The translations under genes were made by a program, and so were the position numbers. Shown in pieces: positions 22,578-30,954 of a DNA stretch of 45,433 nucleotides; positions within the stretch are counted from its first letter, which is position 1, and each line of letters starts with the position of its first letter. Origin of the DNA: Methylotenera_A sp031417915 (GTDB lineage Bacteria > Pseudomonadota > Gammaproteobacteria > Burkholderiales > Methylophilaceae). Under the pieces are notes generated by a model. It saw nothing but the letters and a program-made list of their open reading frames with translations, was not told the origin of the DNA and searched no databases. The DNA lies in NCBI GenBank assembly GCA_031417915.1, contig JANOWN010000009.1:1-45433 (forward strand), given 5' to 3'.

Positions 22578-23458
22578 GCAATTTAATGACTGCAGGCGCG
22601 CGTTTTCGTGCCGCAATCGCAGCTGAAAAGCCCCTACAAATCATTGGCGCGATTAACGCTTATCACGCCATGCTAGCGACACAAACTGGCTTTAAGGCAC
22701 TATATCTGTCTGGCGGCGGCGTCGCTGCTGGCTCACTAGGGCTGCCCGATTTAGGAATTTCAACTTTAGAAGATGTATTAATTGATGTGCGTCGCATTAC
22801 CGATGCCGTCGATACGCCTTTGTTGGTCGATATAGACACAGGCTGGGGCGGCGCATTTAATATTGCTCGTAGCGTTAAAAGCGTTATGAAAGCAGGCGCA
22901 GCTGCTGTGCATATTGAAGACCAAGTTTCAGCCAAACGCTGCGGTCATCGCCCAAATAAGGCGGTAGTTTCGCAAGCTGAAATGGTGGATCGTATTAAAG
23001 CTGCCGTAGATGCTAGAACCGACCCAGATTTTGTCATCATGGCGCGCACCGATGCGTTGGCTGTGGAAGGCTTACAAAGCGCTATGGATCGTGCCTGTGC
23101 TTGCGTTGAGGCGGGTGCGGATATGATATTCCCCGAAGCCATGACTGAACTCAGCATGTATAAACAATTTATTGATGCAGTAAAAGTGCCAGTGCTCGCC
23201 AACATTACCGAGTTTGGCAGCACACCACTATTCACGGTGGCAGAACTAGCAACGGCAGATGTGAGCATGGTGTTATACCCGCTTTCTGCCTTCCGCGCCA
23301 TGAACAAGGCTGCGCTTACGGTATATGAAACCATGCGTAAAGACGGCACGCAAGCAAACGTAGTTGATTTAATGCAAACGCGCATGGAGCTTTACGAGCA
23401 TTTGGGCTACCACGCGTTTGAGCAAAAACTAGACGCGCTATTTAAACAGGAGAAATAG
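22574..23458 (+). CDS. prpB: 2-Methylisocitrate lyase
   Basis: Cleaves 2-methylisocitrate to succinate and pyruvate. 294 residues, the standard PrpB length. Signatures are ALYLSGGGVAAGSLGLPDLG, LLVDIDTGWGGAFNIAR, HIEDQVSAKRCGHRPNK (the KRCGH catalytic loop), VIMARTDALAVEG and MVLYPLSAFRAMNKA. Its succinate feeds the SDH encoded on the other arm. It overlaps the preceding CitE gene by 4 bases; prpC follows after 2 bases. Confidence 0.97.
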   Translation: MSNLMTAGARFRAAIAAEKPLQIIGAINAYHAMLATQTGFKALYLSGGGVAAGSLGLPDLGISTLEDVLIDVRRITDAVDTPLLVDIDTGWGGAFNIARSVKSVMKAGAAAVHIEDQVSAKRCGHRPNKAVVSQAEMVDRIKAAVDARTDPDFVIMARTDALAVEGLQSAMDRACACVEAGADMIFPEAMTELSMYKQFIDAVKVPVLANITEFGSTPLFTVAELATADVSMVLYPLSAFRAMNKAALTVYETMRKDGTQANVVDLMQTRMELYEHLGYHAFEQKLDALFKQEK

Positions 23459-23460
23459 TC

Positions 23461-24615
23461 TTGGAAACCAACCAAACTCCAGAAGCACCAAAAAAGAAAA
23501 AAGGCGTTGCTCTAGCTGGCGTCAATGCTGGCTCTACAGCCATTTGCACGGTCGGCCATACGGGTAACGATCTGCATTATCGCGGCTACGATATTATCGA
23601 GCTAGCTAATAGTGCGACTTTTGAAGAAGTGGCGTATTTACTGATTCATGGCGAATTGCCAAACCAAACGCAACTTAAGGCGTATCACCAAAAGTTAAAA
23701 ACGCTGCGCGGGCTGCCTGCCGCACTTAAAGAAGTCCTCGAACGCATTCCAAAAAACGCACATCCAATGGATGTGATGCGTACAGGTTGCGCCATGCTCG
23801 GCACGTTGGAGCCTGAAAATGCGAACCGCGATATTGATACTGCAAAATTGCTGGGCGATAGGCTAATCTCTTGTTTTGGCTCGATTTTGGTGTATTGGTA
23901 TCACTTTAGTCACGGCGGCAAACGCATAGAAGTTGAAACTGACGATGATTCTATAGCTGCTCATTTTTTGCATTTGTTGCATGGTAAAAAGCCGAGTCAA
24001 GTACATATTGACGCGATGAATACCTCGCTGGTGTTATACGCAGAGCATGAATTTAACGCCAGCACGTTTACGGCGCGCGTCATCGCTGGCACACTATCCG
24101 ATATGTATAGCTGCATCACAGGTGCAATTGGCGCGCTGCGTGGCGCAAAACATGGCGGTGCGAATGAAGCGGCGATGGAAATTATCGAACGTTACAAAAC
24201 TGCCGACGAGGCCGAAGCTGATATTTTAGAACGGATGGCACGTAAAGAAATCGTGATTGGTTTTGGTCACCCCGTTTACACAATCGCCGACCCAAGAAAT
24301 GAGTCAATCAAAGCAGTTTCGCAGAAATTAAGTGAAGATAATGGCAACATGACGCTTTTTAACGTTTCTTCTCGCATTGAAGAAACTATGTGGCGCGAGA
24401 AGAAAATGTTTCCCAATTTAGATTGGTACAGTGCCTCGAGCTACCATTTAATGGGCGTACCAACGGGTATGTTTACGCCGTTATTCGTGATTTCGCGCAC
24501 CACAGGCTGGGTTGCGCACGTGATTGAACAACGCATCGATAACAAAATCATTCGGCCGAATGCGGAGTACATAGGGCCAGAAAACAGGCCGTTTGTACCG
24601 CTGAATAAACGTTAA
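23461..24615 (+). CDS. prpC: 2-Methylcitrate synthase
   Basis: Condenses propionyl-CoA with oxaloacetate. 384 residues of the citrate synthase fold: CTVGHTGNDLHYRGYDIIEL, GELPNQTQLKAYHQKL, the catalytic His region LRGAKHGGANEAAME, GFGHPVYTIADPRNE, and IIRPNAEYIGPENRPFVPL at the end. The start appears to be TTG at 23461, with AGGAGA placed correctly upstream and no ATG before the conserved N-terminus. No separate gltA is in the window, so this could also supply some citrate synthase activity; that is speculation. Confidence 0.96.
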   Translation: METNQTPEAPKKKKGVALAGVNAGSTAICTVGHTGNDLHYRGYDIIELANSATFEEVAYLLIHGELPNQTQLKAYHQKLKTLRGLPAALKEVLERIPKNAHPMDVMRTGCAMLGTLEPENANRDIDTAKLLGDRLISCFGSILVYWYHFSHGGKRIEVETDDDSIAAHFLHLLHGKKPSQVHIDAMNTSLVLYAEHEFNASTFTARVIAGTLSDMYSCITGAIGALRGAKHGGANEAAMEIIERYKTADEAEADILERMARKEIVIGFGHPVYTIADPRNESIKAVSQKLSEDNGNMTLFNVSSRIEETMWREKKMFPNLDWYSASSYHLMGVPTGMFTPLFVISRTTGWVAHVIEQRIDNKIIRPNAEYIGPENRPFVPLNKR

Positions 24616-24656
24616 TCTTGCAACAGCTAACTAGCCGCAGATTAACCCACCACCGT

Positions 24657-24726
24657 CATTCTGAGTGAAACGAAGAATCCATAACCATTTAGCCAAAAAG
24701 CTAGATTCTTCGTTTCACTCAGAATG
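24657..24726. terminator. Perfect 23-bp inverted repeat between prpC and prpD
   Basis: Arms at 24657-24679 and 24704-24726 are perfectly complementary across 23 bases (arm 1 begins CATTCTGAGTGAAACG), loop 24 bases. It is the best-preserved member of the GTCAT inverted-repeat family. It could attenuate prpC-prpD readthrough or stabilise the upstream RNA 3' end. There is no clean T-run, so classical termination is uncertain. Confidence 0.7.
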
Positions 24727-24768
24727 AAGGAATTTTAAAATTTAAGTTTTTTGAAAGTTAAGTAAATT

Positions 24769-26229
24769 ATGTCCGCCCACATCTCTAACGTCCGCCCCGC
24801 TCCCGATCAAGTCATTGTCGATATCGCCAACTATGTAGCAGATTACGAAATCACCTCAAATGAGGCATTTGATACCGCCCGCAATTGCTTAATGGATACT
24901 TTAGGTTGCGGCTTTGAGGCGCTAGATTACCCCGCTTGCACCAAGCTGCTGGGGCCTGTGATTGCTGGTACTGTAGTACCTAATGGCGCGAAAGTGCCAG
25001 GCACCAGCTACCAGCTAGACCCGATTCTAGCTGCATTTAATATCGGTGCGATGATTCGTTGGTTAGATTTTAACGATACTTGGTTGGCCGCAGAATGGGG
25101 TCATCCATCGGATAATTTGGGCGGAATTTTAGCGGTGGCTGATTATATTTCGCGCAAAAATGTGACTGAAGGAAAAGCGCCGCTGACCATTAAAGACGTG
25201 CTTACTGCCATGATTAAAGCGCACGAAATTCAAGGTGTGTTTGCGCTTGAAAACAGCTTTAACCGCGTTGGTTTAGATCACGTTATTTTAGTCAAAATCG
25301 CCTCAACCGCGGTGGTAACAAAATTACTAGGCGGCAATAAAGAAGACATTATCAACGCCGTTTCTAACGCTTTTGTGGATGGTCAAAGTTTACGCACTTA
25401 TCGCCACAGCCCGAATACAGGCTCACGCAAATCATGGGCAGCGGGCGATGCAACTAGCCGTGCAGTACGTTTAGCCTGGATGACAATGCAAGGTGAAATG
25501 GGTTATCCATCTGCATTAACGGCTAAGACATGGGGCTTTTACGACGTGTTATTTAAAGGTAATGTCTTTAAATTTCAACGTGATTATGGCAGCTACGTCA
25601 TGGAGCAAGTGTTATTTAAAATTTCGTTCCCAGCAGAGTTTCACGCGCAAACTGCGGTGGAATGTGCGATTCAACTCAATAAACAGGTGGGTAACGAGCT
25701 ACAAACCCTAGAACAAATTGCCAAAATTGACAAAATCGTTATCACAACACATGAATCTGCAATTCGCATTATCGACAAAACGGGTCCGCTAGATAACCCA
25801 GCCGACCGCGACCACTGCATTCAGTACATGGCGGCAATTGGCTTGCTTAAAGGCAATTTAACGGCACTTGATTACGAAGACGCTGTAGCAGCTGACCCAC
25901 GCATTGACGCCATTCGTAGCAAGATGACTTGCGTTGAAAAAGCGCAATACACGACTGATTACCACGACCCAGAAAAACGCTCTATTGCCAACGCTATACA
26001 AGTTTTCTTTAAAGATGGCACCAGCTCAGACAATATCGCCGTGGAATACCCAATCGGTCACCGCCGCCGCCGTAGTGAAGGCATCCCTGAACTCGTGAAA
26101 AAATTCAAAGTGAACTTAGCACGCCGTTTTGATATAAAAACACAAGCTGATGTTTTGATGCTGTGTTTAGATCAAACCAAGTTGGAAGCAACACCAGTGA
26201 ATGATTTTGTAGACATGCTTGTTGTGTAA
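24769..26229 (+). CDS. prpD: 2-Methylcitrate dehydratase
   Basis: Dehydrates 2-methylcitrate to 2-methyl-cis-aconitate. 486 residues of the MmgE/PrpD family with ARNCLMDTLGCGFEALDYPA, MIRWLDFNDTWLAAEWGHPS, VDGQSLRTYRHSPNTGSRKS, WAAGDATSRAVRLAWM and FPAEFHAQTAVECAIQL. Because PrpD (rather than AcnD/PrpF) is present, a separate aconitase is needed to finish isomerisation, consistent with acnB at the far end of the island. It is separated from prpC by 153 bases holding a large inverted repeat, so it may have its own transcript. A hairpin follows the stop. Confidence 0.97.
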   Translation: MSAHISNVRPAPDQVIVDIANYVADYEITSNEAFDTARNCLMDTLGCGFEALDYPACTKLLGPVIAGTVVPNGAKVPGTSYQLDPILAAFNIGAMIRWLDFNDTWLAAEWGHPSDNLGGILAVADYISRKNVTEGKAPLTIKDVLTAMIKAHEIQGVFALENSFNRVGLDHVILVKIASTAVVTKLLGGNKEDIINAVSNAFVDGQSLRTYRHSPNTGSRKSWAAGDATSRAVRLAWMTMQGEMGYPSALTAKTWGFYDVLFKGNVFKFQRDYGSYVMEQVLFKISFPAEFHAQTAVECAIQLNKQVGNELQTLEQIAKIDKIVITTHESAIRIIDKTGPLDNPADRDHCIQYMAAIGLLKGNLTALDYEDAVAADPRIDAIRSKMTCVEKAQYTTDYHDPEKRSIANAIQVFFKDGTSSDNIAVEYPIGHRRRRSEGIPELVKKFKVNLARRFDIKTQADVLMLCLDQTKLEATPVNDFVDMLVV

Positions 26230-26253
26230 AGTCAGCCATGGATTAAGCATCAT

Positions 26254-26300
26254 AAAAAGCGTAAAATAACGAATTATCAACACGTTATTTTGAGCTTTTT
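26254..26300 (+). terminator. Hairpin ending at the purB start codon
   Basis: Arm AAAAAGCGTAAAATAACG (26254-26271) pairs with CGTTATTTTGAGCTTTTT (26283-26300), 16 Watson-Crick pairs plus one G-U of 18. It looks like a rho-independent terminator for prpD. Its final T-run touches the purB ATG at 26301 and its right arm contains the only ribosome-binding-site-like bases (GAG). It could therefore also mask purB translation. Confidence 0.75.
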
Positions 26301-27671
26301 ATGACGCTAACCACCCTCAACGCGCTATCACCACTCGATGGCCGCTACCAAACCAAACTTGACACTTTAAGACCTTATTTTAGCGAATATGCGCTAATTA
26401 AACACCGCGCATGGGTAGAGGTAGAGTGGCTGAAAGCTTTATCTGCCGCGAAGGATTTGCAAGAGATTGCGCCTTTTTCTGCCGATACAATAAGCGAATT
26501 AGATGCGGCAATTGCTAATTTTAGTGAGGCCGATGCCGCACAAGTAAAAGTGATTGAGGCACGTACTAATCACGATGTAAAAGCGCTTGAATACTGGCTT
26601 AAAGAGAAGTTTTCCAAAAATTCAGAAGTACAAAAAGCCAGCGAATTTATTCATTTTGCTTGCACATCAGAAGACATCAACAATCTATCGCACGGCTTAA
26701 TGTTGAAAAGCGCGCGTGACACTGTGATGCTGCCATTTTTAGATAATCTAATTGCACGTTTAACTGAATTGTCGCATCAGCTGGCAGGCGCACCAATGCT
26801 GGCGCGCACGCACGGCCAAACGGCAAGTCCAACCACCATGGGTAAAGAATTGGCAAATGTGGTTTACCGCTTACAACGCCAACAGAAACAGTTAAAAAAC
26901 AACGAAATATTGGGCAAGATTAACGGCGCGGTGGGTAACTTTAATGCGCATTTGTCGGCTTATCCAAATTTTGATTGGGAAGGTTTTGCCAAAAAATTCG
27001 TCGAAAATTTGGGCTTAACTTACAACCCAATGACCATTCAAATCGAGCCGCACGATTACATGGCCGAGTTATACGATTGTTTAAGCCGCATCAACACAAT
27101 TTTGATTGATTTGAACCGTGATATTTGGGGCTACATTTCAGTTGGCTACTTCAAGCAAAAAGTCAAAGCGGGCGAAATCGGCTCATCCACCATGCCGCAT
27201 AAAGTGAATCCGATTGATTTTGAAAATAGTGAAGGCAACTTGGGCTTAGCCAATGCAATATTACGTCACATGGCAGAAAAACTGCCTATCTCACGCTGGC
27301 AGCGCGACCTGACAGACTCAACCGTATTACGCAACATGGGCGTGGCGTTTGGCTACACGCTATTGGGTTATGATTCTTGCTTGCGCGGTTTAAACAAGCT
27401 AGAAATCAACTCAGAAAAACTCGCTGAAGATTTAGATAATAGCTGGGAAGTGCTGGCCGAACCAATCCAAACCGTGATGCGCCGTTATGGATTGTCCAAC
27501 CCGTACGAACAGTTGAAAGAATTAACGCGCGGCAAAGGCGGCATCAATAAAGACTCACTCCATACGTTTATTAAAACGCTTACTATTCCCGCAGATGCCA
27601 AAAGTTTACTGCTAGAAATGACGCCTTCTAGCTATATCGGTAGAGCGGCTGAGCTAGCCAAGAAACTATAA
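26301..27671 (+). CDS. purB: Adenylosuccinate lyase
   Basis: PurB acts twice in purine synthesis, splitting SAICAR and adenylosuccinate with fumarate release. 456 residues as in the Gram-negative form. It starts MTLTTLNALSPLDGRYQTKL, conserved in the family, so the start is firm despite the hairpin right before it. Other blocks are EFIHFACTSEDINNLSHGLM, LARTHGQTASPTTMGKELAN and the signature loop GSSTMPHKVNPIDFENSEGN. It is on the same strand as prpD but functionally unrelated to the island except for sharing fumarate as a product. Confidence 0.98.
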   Translation: MTLTTLNALSPLDGRYQTKLDTLRPYFSEYALIKHRAWVEVEWLKALSAAKDLQEIAPFSADTISELDAAIANFSEADAAQVKVIEARTNHDVKALEYWLKEKFSKNSEVQKASEFIHFACTSEDINNLSHGLMLKSARDTVMLPFLDNLIARLTELSHQLAGAPMLARTHGQTASPTTMGKELANVVYRLQRQQKQLKNNEILGKINGAVGNFNAHLSAYPNFDWEGFAKKFVENLGLTYNPMTIQIEPHDYMAELYDCLSRINTILIDLNRDIWGYISVGYFKQKVKAGEIGSSTMPHKVNPIDFENSEGNLGLANAILRHMAEKLPISRWQRDLTDSTVLRNMGVAFGYTLLGYDSCLRGLNKLEINSEKLAEDLDNSWEVLAEPIQTVMRRYGLSNPYEQLKELTRGKGGINKDSLHTFIKTLTIPADAKSLLLEMTPSSYIGRAAELAKKL

Positions 27672-27695
27672 ATATTATTTTGGGGCATCTAAATC

Positions 27696-28523
27696 ATGAG
27701 CGCAGATAAAAACAATACTAGATTAGCTGTTCTAATAGATGCCGACAACACGTTCAGCGTTATCCCCATTATTGAAGAGTTATTTGAAGAAATATCTAAA
27801 TTTGGAAATACCAGCATTAGGCGCATTTATGGGGATTGGACTGATACTCGATTAAATCGCTGGAAAGAAGTATTACCTAAACATGCAATCCAGCCCATTC
27901 AGCAGTTTGCTAATACAACTGGTAAAAACGCGACTGATAGCGCCCTCATTATTGATGCGATGGATTTACTTTATACAGCACCACTAGATGGGTTTTGTAT
28001 TGTTTCAAGTGACAGTGATTTCACTAGATTGGCAATTCGATTCCGTGAATCTGGCAAGCTTGTTTATGGATTTGGAGAGCGAAAAACACCTGAGTCTTTG
28101 ATAGCTGCTTGTAACCAATTCATCTATACAGGAAATTTGTTAGTGCCGACGGATACTCAAGCAAATGAAACTGGCAATACAACAAATGCTACTGAAAAGT
28201 TAGCTCAAGTAAAAACTGAATCAAAAAAATCAACCCCTGATAGCAAAGTATCTGATGAACTGCCAAAAAAATACACTGAAAAAGAATTAAAACAAGACTC
28301 AAAACTCAGAAGATTATTCAAGTCCGCAATTGACGCCTCATCTAACGATGAAGGCTGGGCTCACTTGGGTGGTGTAGGGAGCAACATAATCAAAAATGCA
28401 CCAGATTTTGACCCTAGAAACTATGGATATACAAAACTAGGTGATTTAGCAATTGCTATGGGATTATTTGATGTTGAAAAGCATCAAACACACTTATTGC
28501 TAAGAAAAAAGCAGGATAAATGA
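27696..28523 (+). CDS. NYN-domain nuclease-like protein with C-terminal OST-HTH/LOTUS domain
   Basis: 275 residues. The N-terminal NYN (PIN-like) domain has conserved acidic residues: D15 in LAVLIDADNTF, D81 in ATDSALIIDAMDLLY, and D106/D108 in CIVSSDSDFTRLA. It is expected to be a metal-dependent RNase-like fold. After a low-complexity Thr/Lys linker (about 150-190) a LOTUS-like domain follows (about 192-270: LRRLFKSAIDASSNDEGWAH, then FDPRNYGYTKLGDLAIAMGL), which binds RNA in other systems. The gene is AT-rich relative to neighbours and sits 24 bases after purB, overlapping wrbA by 4. RNA target and role are unknown. Confidence 0.88.
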   Translation: MSADKNNTRLAVLIDADNTFSVIPIIEELFEEISKFGNTSIRRIYGDWTDTRLNRWKEVLPKHAIQPIQQFANTTGKNATDSALIIDAMDLLYTAPLDGFCIVSSDSDFTRLAIRFRESGKLVYGFGERKTPESLIAACNQFIYTGNLLVPTDTQANETGNTTNATEKLAQVKTESKKSTPDSKVSDELPKKYTEKELKQDSKLRRLFKSAIDASSNDEGWAHLGGVGSNIIKNAPDFDPRNYGYTKLGDLAIAMGLFDVEKHQTHLLLRKKQDK

Positions 28524-29113
28524 CCGATATCCTCGTTTTATATTACTCCCAAGGTGGTGCGGTGCGTGAAATGGCACAGCTCATCGCACGCGGTGTTGAA
28601 AGCGTAAAAGGTGCAAAAGCGCGCATTCGTACCGTGCCGAAAGTTTCAGCGAATTGCGAAGCGACTGAGCCTGATATTCCAAGCAAAGGCGACCCATATT
28701 GCGAGTTGCAGGATTTAGAAGAATGCATCGGCATTGCGCTGGGCAGCCCAACCCGCTTTGGCAATATGGCGGCGCCAATGAAATATTTTTTAGATGGCAC
28801 GGCAGGTTTGTGGCTAAAAGGTGCACTAATTGGTAAACCTGCCTGCGTATTTACCAGCACAGGTAGTATGCACGGCGGCAATGAAAGTACTCTACTCACC
28901 ATGATGTTGCCGCTGATGCACCACGGCATGTTGATAGTAGGTTTGCCGTATTCAGAGCCCGAATTATCCAGCACGCAAAGCGGCGGCACGCCTTATGGCG
29001 CAAGCCATATTGGCGGTGCGATGGATGATAAAAAAATCACAGAGGATGAGAAAAAACTGTGCATTGCCTTGGGTAAGCGCTTGGCTGAAACCGCATTAAA
29101 GTTGGCGGTATGA
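28520..29113 (+). CDS. wrbA: NAD(P)H:quinone oxidoreductase, WrbA family
   Basis: 197-residue flavodoxin-like FMN protein reducing quinones by two electrons. Motifs are ILVLYYSQGGAVREMAQLIA (FMN phosphate loop), GLALGSPTRFGNMAAPMKYF-like text, ACVFTSTGSMHGGNESTLL, and SEPELSSTQSGGTPYGASHI. It starts with ATGA overlapping the NYN gene stop and ends overlapping the next gene by 4 bases, so it is in a tight operon. Confidence 0.93.
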   Translation: MTDILVLYYSQGGAVREMAQLIARGVESVKGAKARIRTVPKVSANCEATEPDIPSKGDPYCELQDLEECIGIALGSPTRFGNMAAPMKYFLDGTAGLWLKGALIGKPACVFTSTGSMHGGNESTLLTMMLPLMHHGMLIVGLPYSEPELSSTQSGGTPYGASHIGGAMDDKKITEDEKKLCIALGKRLAETALKLAV

Positions 29114-29829
29114 GTTTAGCAGAAGAAGCAAAACAGTTTTTACGTAGCACGCGCAGTGGCGTTTTATCAAGCTTTTCAGCCAAGTTTGCGGGTTACCCGT
29201 TTGGATCTGTAATGCCATTTGTGCTAGACCACGATTGCCAACCGATTGTTTTAATCAGCAGCATTGCTGAGCATACCAAAAATATCATCGCCAACCCAAA
29301 AGTGAGTTTACTTGTATTTGCTGAGGCGGAAGATTTGCACGCCAACGGCCGTTTAACACTGATTGGCGAGGCCGAACAAATTGATAAAGATGATGCCGAT
29401 TTAATGGCGCGTTATTGCCGCTATTTTCCCGAATCCACAGGCTATTTGGCCATGCACGATTTTCAGTTCTACCGTTTTCAAATTCACCAAGCGCGCTATA
29501 TTGCAGGCTTTGGCAAAATGGGTTGGATGCAAGGTGAAGAAATGGTAAATTTCAATCAGCAATCTACTGCCATCGCCAAGCTAGAAACCAGCATGATTGA
29601 GCACATGAACGCCGACCACGTGGAAAGCATTCTGTTGTATTGTCAGCATTTTTATAGCGTTTCGCCAAACCGCGTGCAGCTTGTTGGCGTAGATAGTGAC
29701 GGTTTCGATATTGAAGCAGTGATTAATGACGAGATAAAAATGCTGCGCATTAATTTTGAATCGCCGATATTTGATGCCAACTCTGCGCGCATGGCGTTTG
29801 CGGCTTTAAGCCAAGCCGCTCGCGCATGA
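29110..29829 (+). CDS. HugZ-like pyridoxamine 5'-phosphate oxidase-fold heme-binding protein
   Basis: 239 residues. The N-terminal flavin-reductase-like split barrel (FLRSTRSGVLSSFSAKFAGY, FVLDHDCQPIVLISSIAEHT) is followed by a DUF2470 domain (SMIEHMNADHVESILLYCQH and DIEAVINDEIKMLRINF). This architecture is that of the HugZ/HutZ heme utilisation and general stress family. Heme degradation is known for some members; here it is only implied. Overlaps of 4 bases with both neighbours indicate translational coupling. Confidence 0.87.
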   Translation: MSLAEEAKQFLRSTRSGVLSSFSAKFAGYPFGSVMPFVLDHDCQPIVLISSIAEHTKNIIANPKVSLLVFAEAEDLHANGRLTLIGEAEQIDKDDADLMARYCRYFPESTGYLAMHDFQFYRFQIHQARYIAGFGKMGWMQGEEMVNFNQQSTAIAKLETSMIEHMNADHVESILLYCQHFYSVSPNRVQLVGVDSDGFDIEAVINDEIKMLRINFESPIFDANSARMAFAALSQAARA

Positions 29830-30185
29830 TCAAACAATTATCGCCCAAGCAACTGCAATTGGGCGCTAGCATCAGCTTGATTGCACTCATTTTGTTATGT
29901 TTGCTGTGGGAGAGTATTCTCGCTCCTCTAAAGCCTAGTGGTTCACTCCTCATTTTAAAAGCATTGCCACTTTTATTGCCGCTGTTCGGCATCCTCAAAG
30001 GCCGCCGTTACACTTACCAATGGTCTAGTATGTTTATCTTGTTCTACTTTACCGAAGGCGCAGTGCGCGCTTGGGCTGACAAGGGCTTATCGGCCAAATT
30101 AGCCCTGCTAGAAGTGGTTTTATCGCTAATATTTTTTACCTGTGCAATTTATTACGCAAAACTCACACGCCAGTCATCGCAATAA
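29826..30185 (+). CDS. DUF2069 membrane protein
   Basis: 119 residues with about four membrane helices (LGASISLIALILLCLLWESI, LILKALPLLLPLFGIL, SSMFILFYFTEGAVRAWAD, LALLEVVLSLIFFTCAIYYA). The FYFTEGAVRAW block is typical of DUF2069. The function is unknown. It overlaps the HugZ-like gene by 4 bases; surE follows 25 bases later. Confidence 0.87.
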   Translation: MIKQLSPKQLQLGASISLIALILLCLLWESILAPLKPSGSLLILKALPLLLPLFGILKGRRYTYQWSSMFILFYFTEGAVRAWADKGLSAKLALLEVVLSLIFFTCAIYYAKLTRQSSQ

Positions 30186-30210
30186 AGCCGCCTTCATTTA
30201 TAATAAACCC

Positions 30211-30954
30211 ATGAAAATTCTGTTATCGAATGACGACGGCTACTTTGCGCCAGGTTTAAATATTTTAGCGCAGCATTTGGCAAAAATTGCCGACATTACC
30301 GTTGTAGCGCCAGAGCGCAACCGTAGCGGCGCTAGCAACTCTCTCACATTGGATAGGCCTTTAAGCGTCAAAAAAGCCAGTAACGGCTTTTTTTATGTGA
30401 ATGGAACACCCACCGATTGCGTACATTTGGCGCTAACAGGCTTAATGGATGCCGTGCCAGATATGGTGGTTTCGGGCATTAATGATGGTGCCAATATGGG
30501 CGACGACACGATTTATAGCGGAACAGTAGCGGCCGCGATGGAAGGTTATTTGCTGGATATTCCCTCGTTTGCGATTTCCATGTCGCAACATAATGCCACA
30601 CATTTTGAAACCGCCGCGCGCGTAGCGGTGGAGCTGGTGCAGCATTATCTAAAAACTGGTTTTGCGTCGCCCACGCTACTTAATATTAACGTACCCGATG
30701 TGCCTTACGACGATTTAGAAGGCCGCGTCATCACGCGCTTGGGCAAGCGCCACAAGGCGGATCCCGTTATGCAGCTTAAAACACCGCGCGGCGAAACCGT
30801 GTATTGGGTGGGCGCAGCTGGCCAACCTAACGATGGCGGCGAAGGCACCGATTTTTACGCAGTTGCGCACAACCAAGTTTCGATTTCACCCATTCAGGTA
30901 GACTTAACTAAACATACGCAGCTTGCTGAAGTGCAAGCTTGGTTAATAAAATAA
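30211..30954 (+). CDS. surE: 5'/3'-nucleotidase SurE
   Basis: Metal-dependent nucleoside monophosphatase, 247 residues. It begins MKILLSNDDGYFAPGLNILA with the DD metal site. Further blocks are VVAPERNRSGASNSLTLDRP, GTPTDCVHLALTG and SGINDGANMGDDTIYSGTVA. The ATG at 30211 matches the conserved start; earlier in-frame starts fall in the DUF2069 gene. Its TAA shares one base with the pcm ATG. This surE-pcm-nlpD order is classical in Proteobacteria. Confidence 0.97.
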   Translation: MKILLSNDDGYFAPGLNILAQHLAKIADITVVAPERNRSGASNSLTLDRPLSVKKASNGFFYVNGTPTDCVHLALTGLMDAVPDMVVSGINDGANMGDDTIYSGTVAAAMEGYLLDIPSFAISMSQHNATHFETAARVAVELVQHYLKTGFASPTLLNINVPDVPYDDLEGRVITRLGKRHKADPVMQLKTPRGETVYWVGAAGQPNDGGEGTDFYAVAHNQVSISPIQVDLTKHTQLAEVQAWLIK

